A DNA stretch of 30,003 nucleotides, taken from assembly GCA_030751755.1 (NCBI GenBank), contig JASMFO010000057.1, forward strand, positions 1-30,003, in the 5' to 3' direction. Position 1 is the first letter of the stretch. The number at the start of each line of letters is the position of its first letter. This DNA comes from Candidatus Woesearchaeota archaeon. GTDB taxonomy: Archaea > Nanobdellota > Nanobdellia > Woesearchaeales > GW2011-AR4. Below are positions 1 to 8,720 of this stretch, piece by piece. The position numbers were made by a program, and so were the translations under genes. Below the pieces are notes generated by a model. That model had not been told where the DNA came from, made no database searches, and was given only the letters and a program-made list of their open reading frames with translations.

Positions 1-224
1 AATTTTGTTCCGTCATAAAATCCCCCTTGCACTAATTTCTTAAAGTTGCCGGCTGTAATAGGACTTTTATCCTCAAATAGCTCTATCTTAAATTCTCCCA
101 TGGATGTATCAAAAACTGCTATTGGATTCATATTATCACCGCCCCTATTATTTTCAATATCATCTGCACCACAACCTGCTAACACAATAATACTTGCTAT
201 CAAAATTATTGGATAAAATTTCAT
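1..224 (-). CDS. Cyclophilin-type peptidyl-prolyl cis-trans isomerase, lipoprotein, partial (N-terminal 74 residues)
   Basis: The gene runs off the left edge. Its start at 224 lies 10 nt after the gatC stop, with a Shine-Dalgarno-like GGGGAG just before the ATG, so it is probably co-transcribed with gatC. Residues 1-17 form a hydrophobic signal segment followed by a lipobox, LAGC, with Cys18 as the lipidation site, so the protein is predicted to be anchored outside the membrane. After a polar linker comes a typical cyclophilin beginning (VFDTSMGEFKIELF, then NFKKLV and GFYDGT), which matches the first strands of bacterial and archaeal cyclophilins. The family isomerises Xaa-Pro bonds and assists folding; here it would act on exported proteins. 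Met33 could give an unanchored form. The catalytic core is outside the window. Confidence 0.85.
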   Translation of the reverse strand, partial: MKFYPIILIASIIVLAGCGADDIENNRGGDNMNPIAVFDTSMGEFKIELFEDKSPITAGNFKKLVQGGFYDGTK

Positions 225-234
225 TTTCTCCCCA

Positions 235-525
235 TTAAACTGCTTTTGGACCCTTAAAGTAGCCATCCTTCTTATGCTCTGTCAAACTCAAAACCTCCTC
301 TTGTGTAAATGATTTCTCTTCCTTATCCTCTCTCAGCATATTCTTCAATTCAACAGCCTGCAAACTAGGCTCAATGCCTTTTGTATCAACTTTATCTAAC
401 TTAGAGAAAACTCCAATAATTTCTTTAAGTTCTTTAGAAAACTTTTCTATCTCTTTATCTGTAAGTTTTAACCTTGCTACTTCAGCAACATGCTCTATCA
501 GCTCTTTATTGATTTTAACTTTCAT
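235..525 (-). CDS. gatC: Asp-tRNA(Asn)/Glu-tRNA(Gln) amidotransferase subunit C
   Basis: This 96-residue protein matches the GatC family in length and pattern: an N-terminal helix (HVAEVARLKLTDKEIEKF), a second helix (LKEIIGVFSKLDKVDT), the family signature GIEPS, and a C-terminal segment with LREDK and a late FKGPKAV. GatC is the scaffold that wraps around GatA and stabilises the GatCAB complex, which amidates mischarged Asp-tRNA(Asn) and/or Glu-tRNA(Gln) in the cytoplasm. gatA and gatB are not in the window. The gene is followed 10 nt later by a cyclophilin lipoprotein, probably as one transcript. A TATA-like element lies 26 nt upstream of the ATG, suggesting a leaderless message. Presence of GatC implies that at least one of GluRS or AspRS is non-discriminating (inference). 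Confidence 0.93.
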   Translation of the reverse strand: MKVKINKELIEHVAEVARLKLTDKEIEKFSKELKEIIGVFSKLDKVDTKGIEPSLQAVELKNMLREDKEEKSFTQEEVLSLTEHKKDGYFKGPKAV

Positions 526-546
526 AGCTTAATGAGTTAGAATAAT

Positions 547-555
547 GTTTAAAAA
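547..555 (-). promoter_or_regulatory. TATA box of gatC
   Basis: TTTTTAAAC on the minus strand is centred about 26 nt before the gatC ATG at 525, the usual TATA-to-start distance for a leaderless archaeal transcript. No Shine-Dalgarno is seen before this ATG. Confidence 0.45.
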
Positions 556-572
556 GTTTGTGTAAAATAAAT

Positions 573-1187
573 CTAAAAGGTATTTTCCCATTCCTTAACT
601 TTTCCCTCATCAATATGAACACCTTCTCTTTTATTTCTCTTTTCCCTAAATTGTTTTCTATAATAAATTCCTGCAATTAATCCAACACCTAAACCACCAA
701 GATGTGCAATGTTTGCAGTTCCTGATGGAGCATAGATTCCAAGGATATCCCCAATAGCCCACACAAACAAGGCAATTATCATTGGCATAGGTATTGAATA
801 CAACCAAACTACAAGCTTGGGCCTTAATATACCCAACATCCCTAAAATTCCAAAAATAGCTCCTGAGGCTCCTAAAACCATAGTGTAAAATGGAAGGCTT
901 GCAAAACTTGCAGCTAACCCAGAAACAAAGAACAAAATCAAGAACTTCCTGCTTCCAATTATATGCTCAAGAATACTGCCAAACAGAGCTAATGCAAATA
1001 AATTGTAAAGTAAATGCACCATTCCGGAATGCAAAAATATAGCAGTCAGTAAAGTCCAAATTCTGGGAATAACTAATCTGCTGTCCAAAATAAATAAATC
1101 GGTGAATGCAGGGATTAGTTTCTGCAGCAAGAAGATTATAAAAATAATTACGCTTAACCATAAAGCAGCTCTGATATTGTATTTCAT
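573..1187 (-). CDS. Rhomboid family intramembrane serine protease
   Basis: This is a 204-residue polytopic membrane protein with about six hydrophobic segments. The rhomboid catalytic dyad is visible: Ser108 in GASGAIFG and His162 in NIAHLGG. The earlier HSGMVHLLYN segment in the second membrane helix supplies the oxyanion-site His/Asn of the family. Rhomboids cleave transmembrane substrates within the bilayer; the substrate here is unknown. An upstream TTG at 1193 would add two residues, but the ATG at 1187 sits 26 nt from a good TATA box, so I chose it. The C-terminus is a short basic cytoplasmic tail. It is followed by gatC with a 47-nt gap that has its own TATA element, so co-transcription is not required. 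Confidence 0.9.
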   Translation of the reverse strand: MKYNIRAALWLSVIIFIIFLLQKLIPAFTDLFILDSRLVIPRIWTLLTAIFLHSGMVHLLYNLFALALFGSILEHIIGSRKFLILFFVSGLAASFASLPFYTMVLGASGAIFGILGMLGILRPKLVVWLYSIPMPMIIALFVWAIGDILGIYAPSGTANIAHLGGLGVGLIAGIYYRKQFREKRNKREGVHIDEGKVKEWENTF

Positions 1188-1208
1188 TATCAATAATTAA
1201 ATCAATTC

Positions 1209-1218
1209 AATATATAAA
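1209..1218 (-). promoter_or_regulatory. TATA box of the rhomboid gene
   Basis: TTTATATATT on the minus strand is centred about 26 nt upstream of the ATG at 1187. It fits a leaderless transcript and supports ATG 1187 over the TTG at 1193. Confidence 0.55.
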
Positions 1219-1246
1219 TTTATACTCCTATTAAATTTTTTTACAA

Positions 1247-1256
1247 ATATTTATTA
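1247..1256 (+). promoter_or_regulatory. TATA box of the cis-prenyltransferase gene
   Basis: ATATTTATTA is centred about 25 nt before the ATG at 1276. With the minus-strand box at 1209-1218 it makes this 88-nt gap a divergent promoter region. Confidence 0.5.
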
Positions 1257-1275
1257 ATAAACCAGCACTTCATAA

Positions 1276-1986
1276 ATGAATATGGATCAAAATAATAACC
1301 CTAAACATATAGCAATAATTTTAGATGGTAACAGACGCTTCGCTAAAAAACAAGGATTGAAGCCATGGCTGGGGCATAAATTTGGCGCTGACAAGATAAA
1401 AGAAATTTCAAAATGGTGCCAAGAGCTTGGCATTAAAGAATTAACATTATATGCATTCTCAATAGATAATTTCGACAGGTCTAAACAGGAGAAAAAAGTT
1501 TTATTTTCGTTATTTGAAGAAAGTATAAAGAAATTAAAAAATGATAAAGGACTAGATAAGAATGGCATAAAAGTTAGATTTATTGGAAGGTTGCATAGGT
1601 TTTCAGAAAACATACAAAAAGGAATGTATGAGATTATGGAAAGGACAAAAAACAATGATAATTTTAAATTAAATTTTGCAATGGCTTATAGCAGTAAAGC
1701 TGAAATAACAGATGCGTTGAAAAAAATCATTCAAAAATTAAAAAACAAAGAGATTAAGGAAGAATATATTGATGAAGAACTTATAAAAGAGAATTTATAC
1801 TTAAGCAGCAGCCCAGATATTCTAATAAGACCTGGAGGAGAGAAAAGAATAAGTGATTTTCTTTTGTGGCAGATTAGTTATAGCGAGCTTTTTTTCATAG
1901 ATAAGTTATGGCCGGAATTCACCAAACAGGATTTAATACACATAATTAAAGAGTTTAGTCAAAGAGAAAGAAGATTTGGGAGATAG
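1276..1986 (+). CDS. uppS: Cis-prenyltransferase (polyprenyl diphosphate synthase, UppS family)
   Basis: This 236-residue protein has all conserved regions of cis-prenyltransferases. HIAIILDGNRRFAKK near residues 11-25 carries the Mg-binding Asp17 and the pyrophosphate-binding loop. LTLYAFSIDNFDR is the allylic substrate region, and the C-terminal block RPGGEKRISDFLLWQ, then YSELFF and WPEF, contributes the IPP-binding arginines and the dimer interface. The enzyme condenses isopentenyl diphosphate in cis onto a prenyl starter to make the long lipid carrier (C55-60 undecaprenol/dolichol-like) used for glycosylation of surface proteins. The first ATG is used; a second in-frame ATG lies two codons later. 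Monocistronic or co-transcribed with the next gene 46 nt downstream, which has its own TATA box. Confidence 0.93.
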   Translation: MNMDQNNNPKHIAIILDGNRRFAKKQGLKPWLGHKFGADKIKEISKWCQELGIKELTLYAFSIDNFDRSKQEKKVLFSLFEESIKKLKNDKGLDKNGIKVRFIGRLHRFSENIQKGMYEIMERTKNNDNFKLNFAMAYSSKAEITDALKKIIQKLKNKEIKEEYIDEELIKENLYLSSSPDILIRPGGEKRISDFLLWQISYSELFFIDKLWPEFTKQDLIHIIKEFSQRERRFGR

Positions 1987-2000
1987 AAATCAAAACACAT

Positions 2001-2008
2001 AAATATAA
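2001..2008 (+). promoter_or_regulatory. TATA box of the DHH nuclease gene
   Basis: AAATATAA is centred about 28 nt upstream of the ATG at 2033, leaving essentially no 5' leader. Confidence 0.45.
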
Positions 2009-2032
2009 CCTTTGTTCTAAAATTTTCTAAAA

Positions 2033-3448
2033 ATGGATTCTTATAGTTTATTTGAGGAAGATATCAAAAAAGCTGTTGAAGAATTTAAGAAGATTCCAAA
2101 AACTGACGTAATAAGGATTGTAAGCCATCTTGATGCCGATGGCATAAGCTCTGCTTCTTTAATGGTCAAATGCTTGAACAATGACAACAGGAAGTACTCC
2201 ATATCAATAATCCAGCAGATAAAAAAAGAAGTCCTGAAAGAGCTAGCAAGAGAACCATACAACTATTTTATATTTACCGATCTTGGCTCTGGAGCACTAA
2301 CAGAGATAGAGAAACTCTTTAAAGAAAAAAAGGTTTTTATTCTTGACCATCATGAGCCTGAAAAAAAAGATGCTGATGGAGATAATATTTTCTTTCTAAA
2401 TCCTCATAAATTTGGAATTAACGCCAGTAAAGAGGTTTCTGGTGCAGGTGTTGTTTATTTATTCGCCAGTTGCCTTGACGATAAAATAAAAGAATTCGCG
2501 CACATAGCAATAATCGGGGCTATGGGAGACATGCAGGAAAACAATGGTTTTGAGAAGATCAACAATGAAATTTTAAAGACAGCCATTGATAAAGGAAAAA
2601 TCAAGGTCATTAGGGGCTTAAGGCTATTCGGAGCCCAAACAAAGCCACTGCATAAAGTTTTAGAGTACTGCACAGACCCTTTTATTCCGGGTGTTACAGG
2701 AAACGAATCCGGGGCTATACAATTTCTGCAGCAGTTGGGTATAAATCCCAAGCATGATAAAGGATGGACAAAAATTGTGCATCTGAATGCGGAAGAGATG
2801 AAAAAACTGGTTGCAGGAGTTATATTAACAAGGCTTGGAGAAAAAAATCCTGAAGATGTTCTTGGAAACGTTTACCTTCTGAGAGAAGAAGATCATGAAA
2901 GCCCTACAAAAGATGCAAAGGAGTTTGCAACACTGCTTAACGCATGTGGAAGATTGGATAAAGCATCATTGGGCATTGGAACTTGCTTAGGGGATGAAAA
3001 GATAAAGAAAAAAGCAATTTACTTAATGGGTAATTATAAAAAAGAAATAATAAGCTCTTTAAAGTGGTATGATAAAAATAAAACTTCCAGCTTAATAACA
3101 AAAGGGGAGGGTTATGTAATAATTAATGCGCAAGACCAAATAAGGTCCACATTAATCGGAACTCTGGCTTCTATTTTATCAAAGTCAAACAATGTCCAAG
3201 AGAAATTCATAATGTCGATGGCGCAGTTAATAGACGGAACAACAAAAGTTTCTTTGAGAATGTGCGGAAACTGTAATGGAACAGATTTAAAACAGATTAT
3301 AGATGCTATAATCGAAGAGATACCTAATTGTGAGGCAGGCGGTCATGCAAATGCTGCTGGTGCCTTAATACCTACAGACATAGAAGGTGATTTTATAGAA
3401 AAGGCAAAAGTTGTTCTGGAAAAAAGGGCAATGGAAGAGATTGTTTAG
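2033..3448 (+). CDS. DHH/DHHA1 family phosphoesterase, RecJ-like single-strand nuclease
   Basis: A 471-residue protein with the DHH superfamily motifs in order: SHLDADGISSASL (residues 31-43, metal-binding His32, Asp34, Asp36), FTDLGSG with Asp83, DHH at 105-107, and GAMGDMQ. The C-terminal DHHA1 domain ends with EAGGHANAAGA, the substrate-binding GGH motif, preceded by a cysteine pair in MCGNCNG. Archaeal proteins of this type are RecJ-like exonucleases, including the GINS-associated nuclease (GAN) that is related to Cdc45. Likely roles are processing of single-stranded DNA or RNA ends at the replisome or in repair. I cannot decide between GAN, a general RecJ and an oligoribonuclease from the sequence. 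Motifs are intact, so it should be active. Confidence 0.85.
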   Translation: MDSYSLFEEDIKKAVEEFKKIPKTDVIRIVSHLDADGISSASLMVKCLNNDNRKYSISIIQQIKKEVLKELAREPYNYFIFTDLGSGALTEIEKLFKEKKVFILDHHEPEKKDADGDNIFFLNPHKFGINASKEVSGAGVVYLFASCLDDKIKEFAHIAIIGAMGDMQENNGFEKINNEILKTAIDKGKIKVIRGLRLFGAQTKPLHKVLEYCTDPFIPGVTGNESGAIQFLQQLGINPKHDKGWTKIVHLNAEEMKKLVAGVILTRLGEKNPEDVLGNVYLLREEDHESPTKDAKEFATLLNACGRLDKASLGIGTCLGDEKIKKKAIYLMGNYKKEIISSLKWYDKNKTSSLITKGEGYVIINAQDQIRSTLIGTLASILSKSNNVQEKFIMSMAQLIDGTTKVSLRMCGNCNGTDLKQIIDAIIEEIPNCEAGGHANAAGALIPTDIEGDFIEKAKVVLEKRAMEEIV

Positions 3449-3509
3449 GTTATTTCTATTTCATGGGTTAAAGAAAAAATAATTATAGAATAAATAAAAA
3501 TTAATTTTG

Positions 3510-3779
3510 TTATAACTTAATCCTTATCCCATCAATATGGTCAGCAATTTCAGAACCTGTTTTTGTTAAAGTAAGCAGTTTTAATCTTCCCTGCTTTTCA
3601 AAATTTATTAAACCAGACTTTTCCATTTCTTGAAGAATTTTTACAACATGAGAATATGTGCAGTCAACACACTTTGCCAAAGATGAAGCGTAAACTTCTG
3701 ATTTTGCATTCTTTAACTCTACTAACATCATAGCTGGCTTTTCTCTGAAAAAGACATTGAATATTTCTTTATTATCCAT
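3510..3779 (-). CDS. Small winged-helix transcriptional regulator
   Basis: An 89-residue protein that reads as one MarR-like winged helix. It has an N-terminal helix, then SSLAKCVDCTYSHVVKILQ as the helix-turn-helix (residues about 34-52), a following helix EMEKSGLINFEK, and the wing formed by QGRLKLLTLT. The C-terminus KTGSEIADHIDGIRIKL is probably a dimerisation helix. It is likely a DNA-binding repressor or activator; its target is not evident. Two cysteines (CVDC) at the start of the recognition region could respond to metal or redox, which is speculative. The 134-nt region upstream separates it from the histone gene. The sequence immediately before the ATG contains GGGGTTGG, a weak ribosome-binding site. 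Confidence 0.75.
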   Translation of the reverse strand: MDNKEIFNVFFREKPAMMLVELKNAKSEVYASSLAKCVDCTYSHVVKILQEMEKSGLINFEKQGRLKLLTLTKTGSEIADHIDGIRIKL

Positions 3780-3913
3780 CTAACCAACCCCAAAACATGA
3801 TTTGTTGTTATTATTGTAAAATTTATTTTTTGTAATATATTCTGTAGTATATAGAGTTGTTTATAAAGTTTTCTATTTCCAAAATTTTATCGACGAGAAA
3901 TTAGATAATCCTA

Positions 3914-4129
3914 TTATTTCTTAGCAGCCAATCTTACATCTCCTTCATTAACAGTTTTTCTCCCAGAATGTTTTGCTATTTTAGCTGCTTGTATAGCTAT
4001 GTTTTCTGTCATCTCAATCAAAATCTCTGTAAAAACACTAGCGGCATCTGCTGAAACTCTTTTTGCTCCTGCCTTTATTAAAATTCTTCCGACAGGTGCT
4101 TTAGGAATAACTGTAATTTTCCTTCCCAT
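3914..4129 (-). CDS. Archaeal histone (HMfB type)
   Basis: A 71-residue minimal histone fold. After a basic N-terminus (MGRKITVIPKAPVGRI) come helix 1, the central long helix (VFTEILIEMTENIAIQAAKIAKHS) and the short third helix. The loop GRKTV carries the Arg/Lys-Thr DNA-contacting pair, and the Arg-Asp salt-bridge partner lies in EGDVRLA. Archaeal histones form dimers that stack into DNA-wrapped hypernucleosome fibres in the nucleoid. There is no C-terminal tail and only a very short N-terminal extension, as in euryarchaeal histones. It is preceded by a TATA box 28 nt before the ATG. A second histone-fold gene lies at 8721 in the same window. Confidence 0.95.
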   Translation of the reverse strand: MGRKITVIPKAPVGRILIKAGAKRVSADAASVFTEILIEMTENIAIQAAKIAKHSGRKTVNEGDVRLAAKK

Positions 4130-4151
4130 AATTTTTTCCTATTCTCGATTT

Positions 4152-4162
4152 AAGAATATAAG
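4152..4162 (-). promoter_or_regulatory. TATA box of the histone gene
   Basis: CTTATATTCTT on the minus strand is preceded by a G-rich stretch (AAGGGG). It is centred about 28 nt upstream of the histone ATG, giving a leaderless or nearly leaderless transcript. Confidence 0.5.
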
Positions 4163-4218
4163 CCCCTTAGTCTTTGTTGATTAATATTTTGATACAAATC
4201 ATTTAAATAGTTTTCGCT

Positions 4219-6888
4219 TTAATCTTGATTAAGAATTCTGCCAAGTTCTTCTATTTTCTCAGCATACTCTGCAAAGTTTCCTTGAGTTAAAGCATCCTGT
4301 GATTCTTTATATAAATCTGAGGCTTGCTTGAATTTTTCAGGCATGGTTTCAGGCATCTGAACAGATTCTTTTTTCTTAGCCTTTCCTATTTTTCCTTTGA
4401 AAATAACTTCAAGAGCATCCTGCAAAGTTTTTTCCATTGTAACCTTGTCTTCATAAGCAACAATAACTCTTTTTAGTTGTGGCAAAGCTCCAGCAGCAGA
4501 TGCTTTGAGATAAACTGGTTCTATGTAAAGGAAGCTCTGCTCTAGAGGTATTGTCAGAAGATTTCCTCTGATTACCTCAGAACCTTGCTGGTCCCATAAT
4601 GTCAAAAGCTGGGAAATTTCTGTATCCTGGTCTATTCTGGCCTCTATTTGCATTGGCCCGTAAGTAAGCTCTTGTTTGCTCAGCCTGAAAACTTCTAGTT
4701 TGCCATAGTTATCAGGATCAGAATGTGCTACAAACCAAGCAACCATATTTTCCTTTCCGCGGGGAATCAATGGTGTAATTAAAAAGAATCCTTCCTTTTC
4801 TGCATCAGGAAGCTTAAGGATAATATAATAGGGCTTAAGCTCAACTTCGTTGCTGCTGTAAATCTCATTTGGAGTTCTCCAAACATCTTCTCTATTATAG
4901 AAAACTTGAGGGTCTTTCATATGGTATGTGCCATAAATCCTCATCTGCACTCTCATTAAGTCTTCCGGGTATCTAATGTGTTCTTTTAAGCCATTAGGCA
5001 TATCCTCAAAATCCTTAAACAGTTTTGGAAAGATTTTTGCGTAATTTTGTATTAATGGATCTTCCTTATCTATAATATAGAAATCCGCATTTCCGTTATA
5101 AGCATCTATAACAACTTTAACTGCATTCCTAATATAGTTAATACCAATATTTTCGCTGTATGGAAATTCATTTGATGTTGTATAGGCATCTATTATCCAG
5201 AACAATTTACCATCATTAATAACAACATAAGGATCAGTATCATATTGAAGAAATGGGGCTAAAGCAGTTGCTCTTTCAATAATATCCCTATTAAGCAGAA
5301 CTTTACTCTCTTTTGTAACAGCGCTTGATATAAACAAATTCAATGAACCGAGTTTAGTTGAGAAAATAGCCTTTTTCAGTATATTTGAAAGTTTTATGCC
5401 ACCAGTACCATTGTATGATGTAAATACATTCTCATTGCCTAACGGATAATCAAACTCATTTGATTTAGTATTAACAACAATAAAATCATTTGATTGCTCA
5501 CCAAAATAAATCCTCGGTTGTGCAATTCTAAGTTCTTTATACTCTACTTTTGATGGTATGTCTTTAACAAACAGTTCTGGAAGACCCTCATTACTTACCT
5601 TGTTAACCGGGCTGACAACTACACCATAGCCATGTGTATATACCAGCTTTTCATTAACCCAAGTTTTTGCTTTATCAGCCAGCTGATTCTGGTCTAATTC
5701 GCGAGGAGAAACCATTATCTGTCTAAGCTTATTATCGAGTTTATATCTGTCTACATCCACATCAAGAAACTCATAATATGTCCTGAAAAGCTGTATCTGC
5801 CTGTTTGTTGTCAATAAAGGCCTCCAATCCCATAGTCTCACATTATCTATAGTTGCTTTATTTTTGTTGATATCATTAATAGTAAGGTCGTAAGTTACTG
5901 GAAAATCCCTTGTATCAACATTATTAAGATCATATGCAAACAAGGTATGTTTTATGTTTTGTTTTATATAAGGCTCTTCAAGGTTAAATTCGTTGGGTTG
6001 AACATACAGGCTCTGTACTGCACCTGCTACAATATTCCCTCCAAAAGACACAACTAAAATTAATGCAATGCTTCCAACAAGCAGTTTAGTGTTCTGATTG
6101 TAAATGTAGGCAAATGCTATAAATGCAGTTATTACTGTAAGAGCTGCTAAAATTGTATATAATGGAAGGGTGATTGTAATGTCAGTAAAGCCTGCTCCAA
6201 ATACTGCTCCTCTTTGGGAAAACAGAATAGAGTATCTCTTAAGATAGAAAAAAGCTGCAAATATTATCAAAAGTAATCCTCCTAAAAATGCCAAATGACT
6301 TCTTCCTTTTTTTGGAATTTCTATTTTAATCTGCTGGAAAGGTTGTTCAAAACCAAAAGACATTCCTTCTTTAATATCTGGTTTTGGAGCTTTTTTTGTT
6401 TTGATTGTAAATAGGTAGGTAACTGCGGTCATGGTAAGAATTGCTGCGAGCAAGAAAAGCAATATACCCAGTACAAAGTTATAGAATGGCAAAACAAAAA
6501 TATAGAAACCAATATCATTCCTAAAGATGGGATCAACAAATCCAAAATTAACATAGTTTAAAAATCTTAATACAGTAAACCAGTATGTAGTTGAGAGAAG
6601 CCCTGCAAACAAAGAAACAATGAATATGATAACCAAATATATTTTTTGATGGACTATATCTGCCCTTCTTTTTAATATCATAAAATTCAGCAGTAAAAAT
6701 ATAAAAAAGGATATAAAAACTGCAGCTCCTAATGTTATTTTTGAAAAAAGAACTGTTTTGAAAACAGAAAGATAATTTAATGATTCGAACCAAAGCCACT
6801 CAGCATATACTCCTAAAATTATTAATAAAATTGCAATAATAAAGATAAATAAGCCAAATATGTTGTTCTTAATCAAGCTATTAGCCAT
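4219..6888 (-). CDS. UPF0182 family large membrane protein
   Basis: An 889-residue protein with the layout of the UPF0182 (COG1615) family. About seven hydrophobic segments fill the first ~290 residues (starting IFGLFIFIIAILLIILGVYA and AEWLWFESLNYL). A long soluble region follows, with family blocks such as NIKHTLFAYDL, VRLWDWRPLL, YTHGYGVVVSP, PRIYFGEQ, YPEDLMRVQ and VLLNRDI. The C-terminal 70 residues are charged and helical. The first ATG is preceded by a TATA box at the right distance. The function of this family is unknown; it occurs in actinobacteria, cyanobacteria, clostridia and some archaea, and the large domain should lie on the outside. The patchy distribution raises the possibility of transfer, but base composition here is like that of its neighbours. 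Confidence 0.9.
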   Translation of the reverse strand: MANSLIKNNIFGLFIFIIAILLIILGVYAEWLWFESLNYLSVFKTVLFSKITLGAAVFISFFIFLLLNFMILKRRADIVHQKIYLVIIFIVSLFAGLLSTTYWFTVLRFLNYVNFGFVDPIFRNDIGFYIFVLPFYNFVLGILLFLLAAILTMTAVTYLFTIKTKKAPKPDIKEGMSFGFEQPFQQIKIEIPKKGRSHLAFLGGLLLIIFAAFFYLKRYSILFSQRGAVFGAGFTDITITLPLYTILAALTVITAFIAFAYIYNQNTKLLVGSIALILVVSFGGNIVAGAVQSLYVQPNEFNLEEPYIKQNIKHTLFAYDLNNVDTRDFPVTYDLTINDINKNKATIDNVRLWDWRPLLTTNRQIQLFRTYYEFLDVDVDRYKLDNKLRQIMVSPRELDQNQLADKAKTWVNEKLVYTHGYGVVVSPVNKVSNEGLPELFVKDIPSKVEYKELRIAQPRIYFGEQSNDFIVVNTKSNEFDYPLGNENVFTSYNGTGGIKLSNILKKAIFSTKLGSLNLFISSAVTKESKVLLNRDIIERATALAPFLQYDTDPYVVINDGKLFWIIDAYTTSNEFPYSENIGINYIRNAVKVVIDAYNGNADFYIIDKEDPLIQNYAKIFPKLFKDFEDMPNGLKEHIRYPEDLMRVQMRIYGTYHMKDPQVFYNREDVWRTPNEIYSSNEVELKPYYIILKLPDAEKEGFFLITPLIPRGKENMVAWFVAHSDPDNYGKLEVFRLSKQELTYGPMQIEARIDQDTEISQLLTLWDQQGSEVIRGNLLTIPLEQSFLYIEPVYLKASAAGALPQLKRVIVAYEDKVTMEKTLQDALEVIFKGKIGKAKKKESVQMPETMPEKFKQASDLYKESQDALTQGNFAEYAEKIEELGRILNQD

Positions 6889-6910
6889 ATTTAGCTGGTA
6901 ATGGGGGTAT

Positions 6911-6920
6911 TATTTAAATG
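6911..6920 (-). promoter_or_regulatory. TATA box of the UPF0182 gene
   Basis: CATTTAAATA on the minus strand is centred 27 nt before the ATG at 6888. It belongs to a 78-nt divergent promoter region shared with GluRS. Confidence 0.5.
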
Positions 6921-6928
6921 TTAGGGCT

Positions 6929-6941
6929 ATATATTTAAATA
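6929..6941 (+). promoter_or_regulatory. TATA box of the GluRS gene
   Basis: TATATTTAAATAA lies about 30 nt before the ATG at 6967, back to back with the minus-strand TATA box of UPF0182. The two start regions are so close that simultaneous occupancy by TBP/TFB could be mutually exclusive (inference). Confidence 0.5.
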
Positions 6942-6966
6942 ACCTCTATTATTATTAATTTATACT

Positions 6967-8628
6967 ATGAAACAGCTAATCTTAAAATATGCCCTACAAA
7001 ATGCAGTCAAATACAAAGGAAAGGCTAATATCGGGGCTATTATTGGCAAGGTTCTTGCTGAAAATCCGCAGCTTAAGAAAGATATGAAGAAATTAAGCAA
7101 GGAGATAAAAAAAACAGTTGATGATGTTAATTCTTTAGGTTTTGAAAAACAAAAAAAAGAGCTTGAAAAATATTCATTTAAAGAAGTTGTAAAGGAGAAA
7201 AAAGACATTTTCTCTGTTTTTGACATTAAGGAAAACGAAAAGGTTGTAACAGCATTTCCTCCTGAGCCTAGCAAATATCCACATATAGGACATGTAAAAT
7301 CAATTTTTCTTAATTATGAATTAGCAAAAAAATACAATGGACAGTTTATTTTAAGGTTTGAGGATACCAATCCAAAACTTGCTGACAAGGAATTCTATAA
7401 AATACATTTAGAAAATTATGAATGGCTTGGCATTAAACCCGAGGTTATAGATTATGCATCTGACCATATGGAGGAGTTTTATGACCTAGCAAAAAAATTG
7501 GTTGAAAAAAGTTATGCTTATGTCTGTAAATGCAGCCATGAAAAGATAAAGAAAGGCAGGTTTGAAGGGAAGGAATGTACATGCAGATATTTGCTGGAAA
7601 AAGAGCATATTAAGATGTTTGAAGATTTATTCAAGGCAAACGAAGGAGAAATGATATTGAGGCTTAAAGGATATATGCAGCATGAAAACACAACTATGAG
7701 GGACCCTACATTGTTTAGGATAATAAAACACACCCATCCAAGGCATGGTAATAAATATCATGTCTGGCCAACTTATGACTTTGAGAATGCAGCATTAGAT
7801 GGTATTGAAGGTGTTACTCACAGATTAAGGACTAAAGAATTTGAGTTAAGGAATGAGCTGCAAAACCATCTGCAGACAGTACTTGGTTTCAACAAAACAA
7901 AAATCTATGAGTTTGCAAGATTTAATTTAGAAGGTGTAGAAAGCTCTGGAAGAGTTATAAGAGAGCTGATAAAGAAGAAAAAACTTATTGGTTGGGATGA
8001 CCCATCTTTAACGACAATTGTTGCATTACGAAGAAGAGGATTTTTGCCAGAAGCAATCAAGAATTTTGTTTTATCCACAGGAATTACAAAAGCAGAATCT
8101 GTTTTGACCTGGGACGATCTTATTGTGCATAACAAAAGGCTGCTTGATGCGCACTCTAATAGGTATTTTTTTATTCATGACTCTAAGGAGATTAAAATAG
8201 AGAAAGCTCCTGAACAGGTTGTAAAATTAAAGCTGCATCCGGATGCAAAAGAGCGTGCTAGGCAGTTCAAAGTTAATGATAGGTTCTATATTGAAAAAGA
8301 TGATTTTAAGAAATTTAAAAATGGTAAGTTGTATAGGTTGATGGATTGTCTGAATTTCAAGAAGAAAGGCAGTAAGTTAATATTCCATTCCACAGAGCAT
8401 CAAAAATTCAAGAAACAAGGAGACTTGATAGTACATTGGCTTCCTAAACAAAAAAACTTAATTAAAACAGAAATTTTAATGCCTGATAAAAAATTAATGA
8501 AGGGGGTTGCAGAGCCAATGGTAAAAAATTTGAAGGAGAATGATGTTATTCAATTTACAAGATTTGGATTTTGCAGACTGGATAAAAAAGAAAAGAATAA
8601 GTTAAGTTTTTGGTTTGCGCATAAGTAA
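6967..8628 (+). CDS. gltX: Glutamyl-tRNA synthetase, archaeal type
   Basis: A 553-residue class I synthetase. An N-terminal helical domain of about 95 residues precedes the Rossmann catalytic domain with PPEPSKYPHIGHVKS (the HIGH motif near residue 105) and LRFEDTNP. A Cys-rich insert (CKC, then CTC) near residues 190-210 may bind zinc. GIEGVTHRLRTKE and a diverged KMSKS-equivalent loop (SSGRVIREL) follow, then the beta-barrel anticodon-binding domain typical of archaeal GluRS/GlnRS. It charges tRNA(Glu). With gatC in the window it is plausibly non-discriminating and also charges tRNA(Gln) for amidation, but archaea may instead use GatDE. Divergently transcribed from UPF0182. Confidence 0.95.
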   Translation: MKQLILKYALQNAVKYKGKANIGAIIGKVLAENPQLKKDMKKLSKEIKKTVDDVNSLGFEKQKKELEKYSFKEVVKEKKDIFSVFDIKENEKVVTAFPPEPSKYPHIGHVKSIFLNYELAKKYNGQFILRFEDTNPKLADKEFYKIHLENYEWLGIKPEVIDYASDHMEEFYDLAKKLVEKSYAYVCKCSHEKIKKGRFEGKECTCRYLLEKEHIKMFEDLFKANEGEMILRLKGYMQHENTTMRDPTLFRIIKHTHPRHGNKYHVWPTYDFENAALDGIEGVTHRLRTKEFELRNELQNHLQTVLGFNKTKIYEFARFNLEGVESSGRVIRELIKKKKLIGWDDPSLTTIVALRRRGFLPEAIKNFVLSTGITKAESVLTWDDLIVHNKRLLDAHSNRYFFIHDSKEIKIEKAPEQVVKLKLHPDAKERARQFKVNDRFYIEKDDFKKFKNGKLYRLMDCLNFKKKGSKLIFHSTEHQKFKKQGDLIVHWLPKQKNLIKTEILMPDKKLMKGVAEPMVKNLKENDVIQFTRFGFCRLDKKEKNKLSFWFAHK

Positions 8629-8720
8629 AGTTTACGTTAAATTTCATTACAATAATAAAAATAAAATCAATAAAAAGACTTTAAAAATTATAATTAATAA
8701 AAATTTAATGGGTGGTATCA

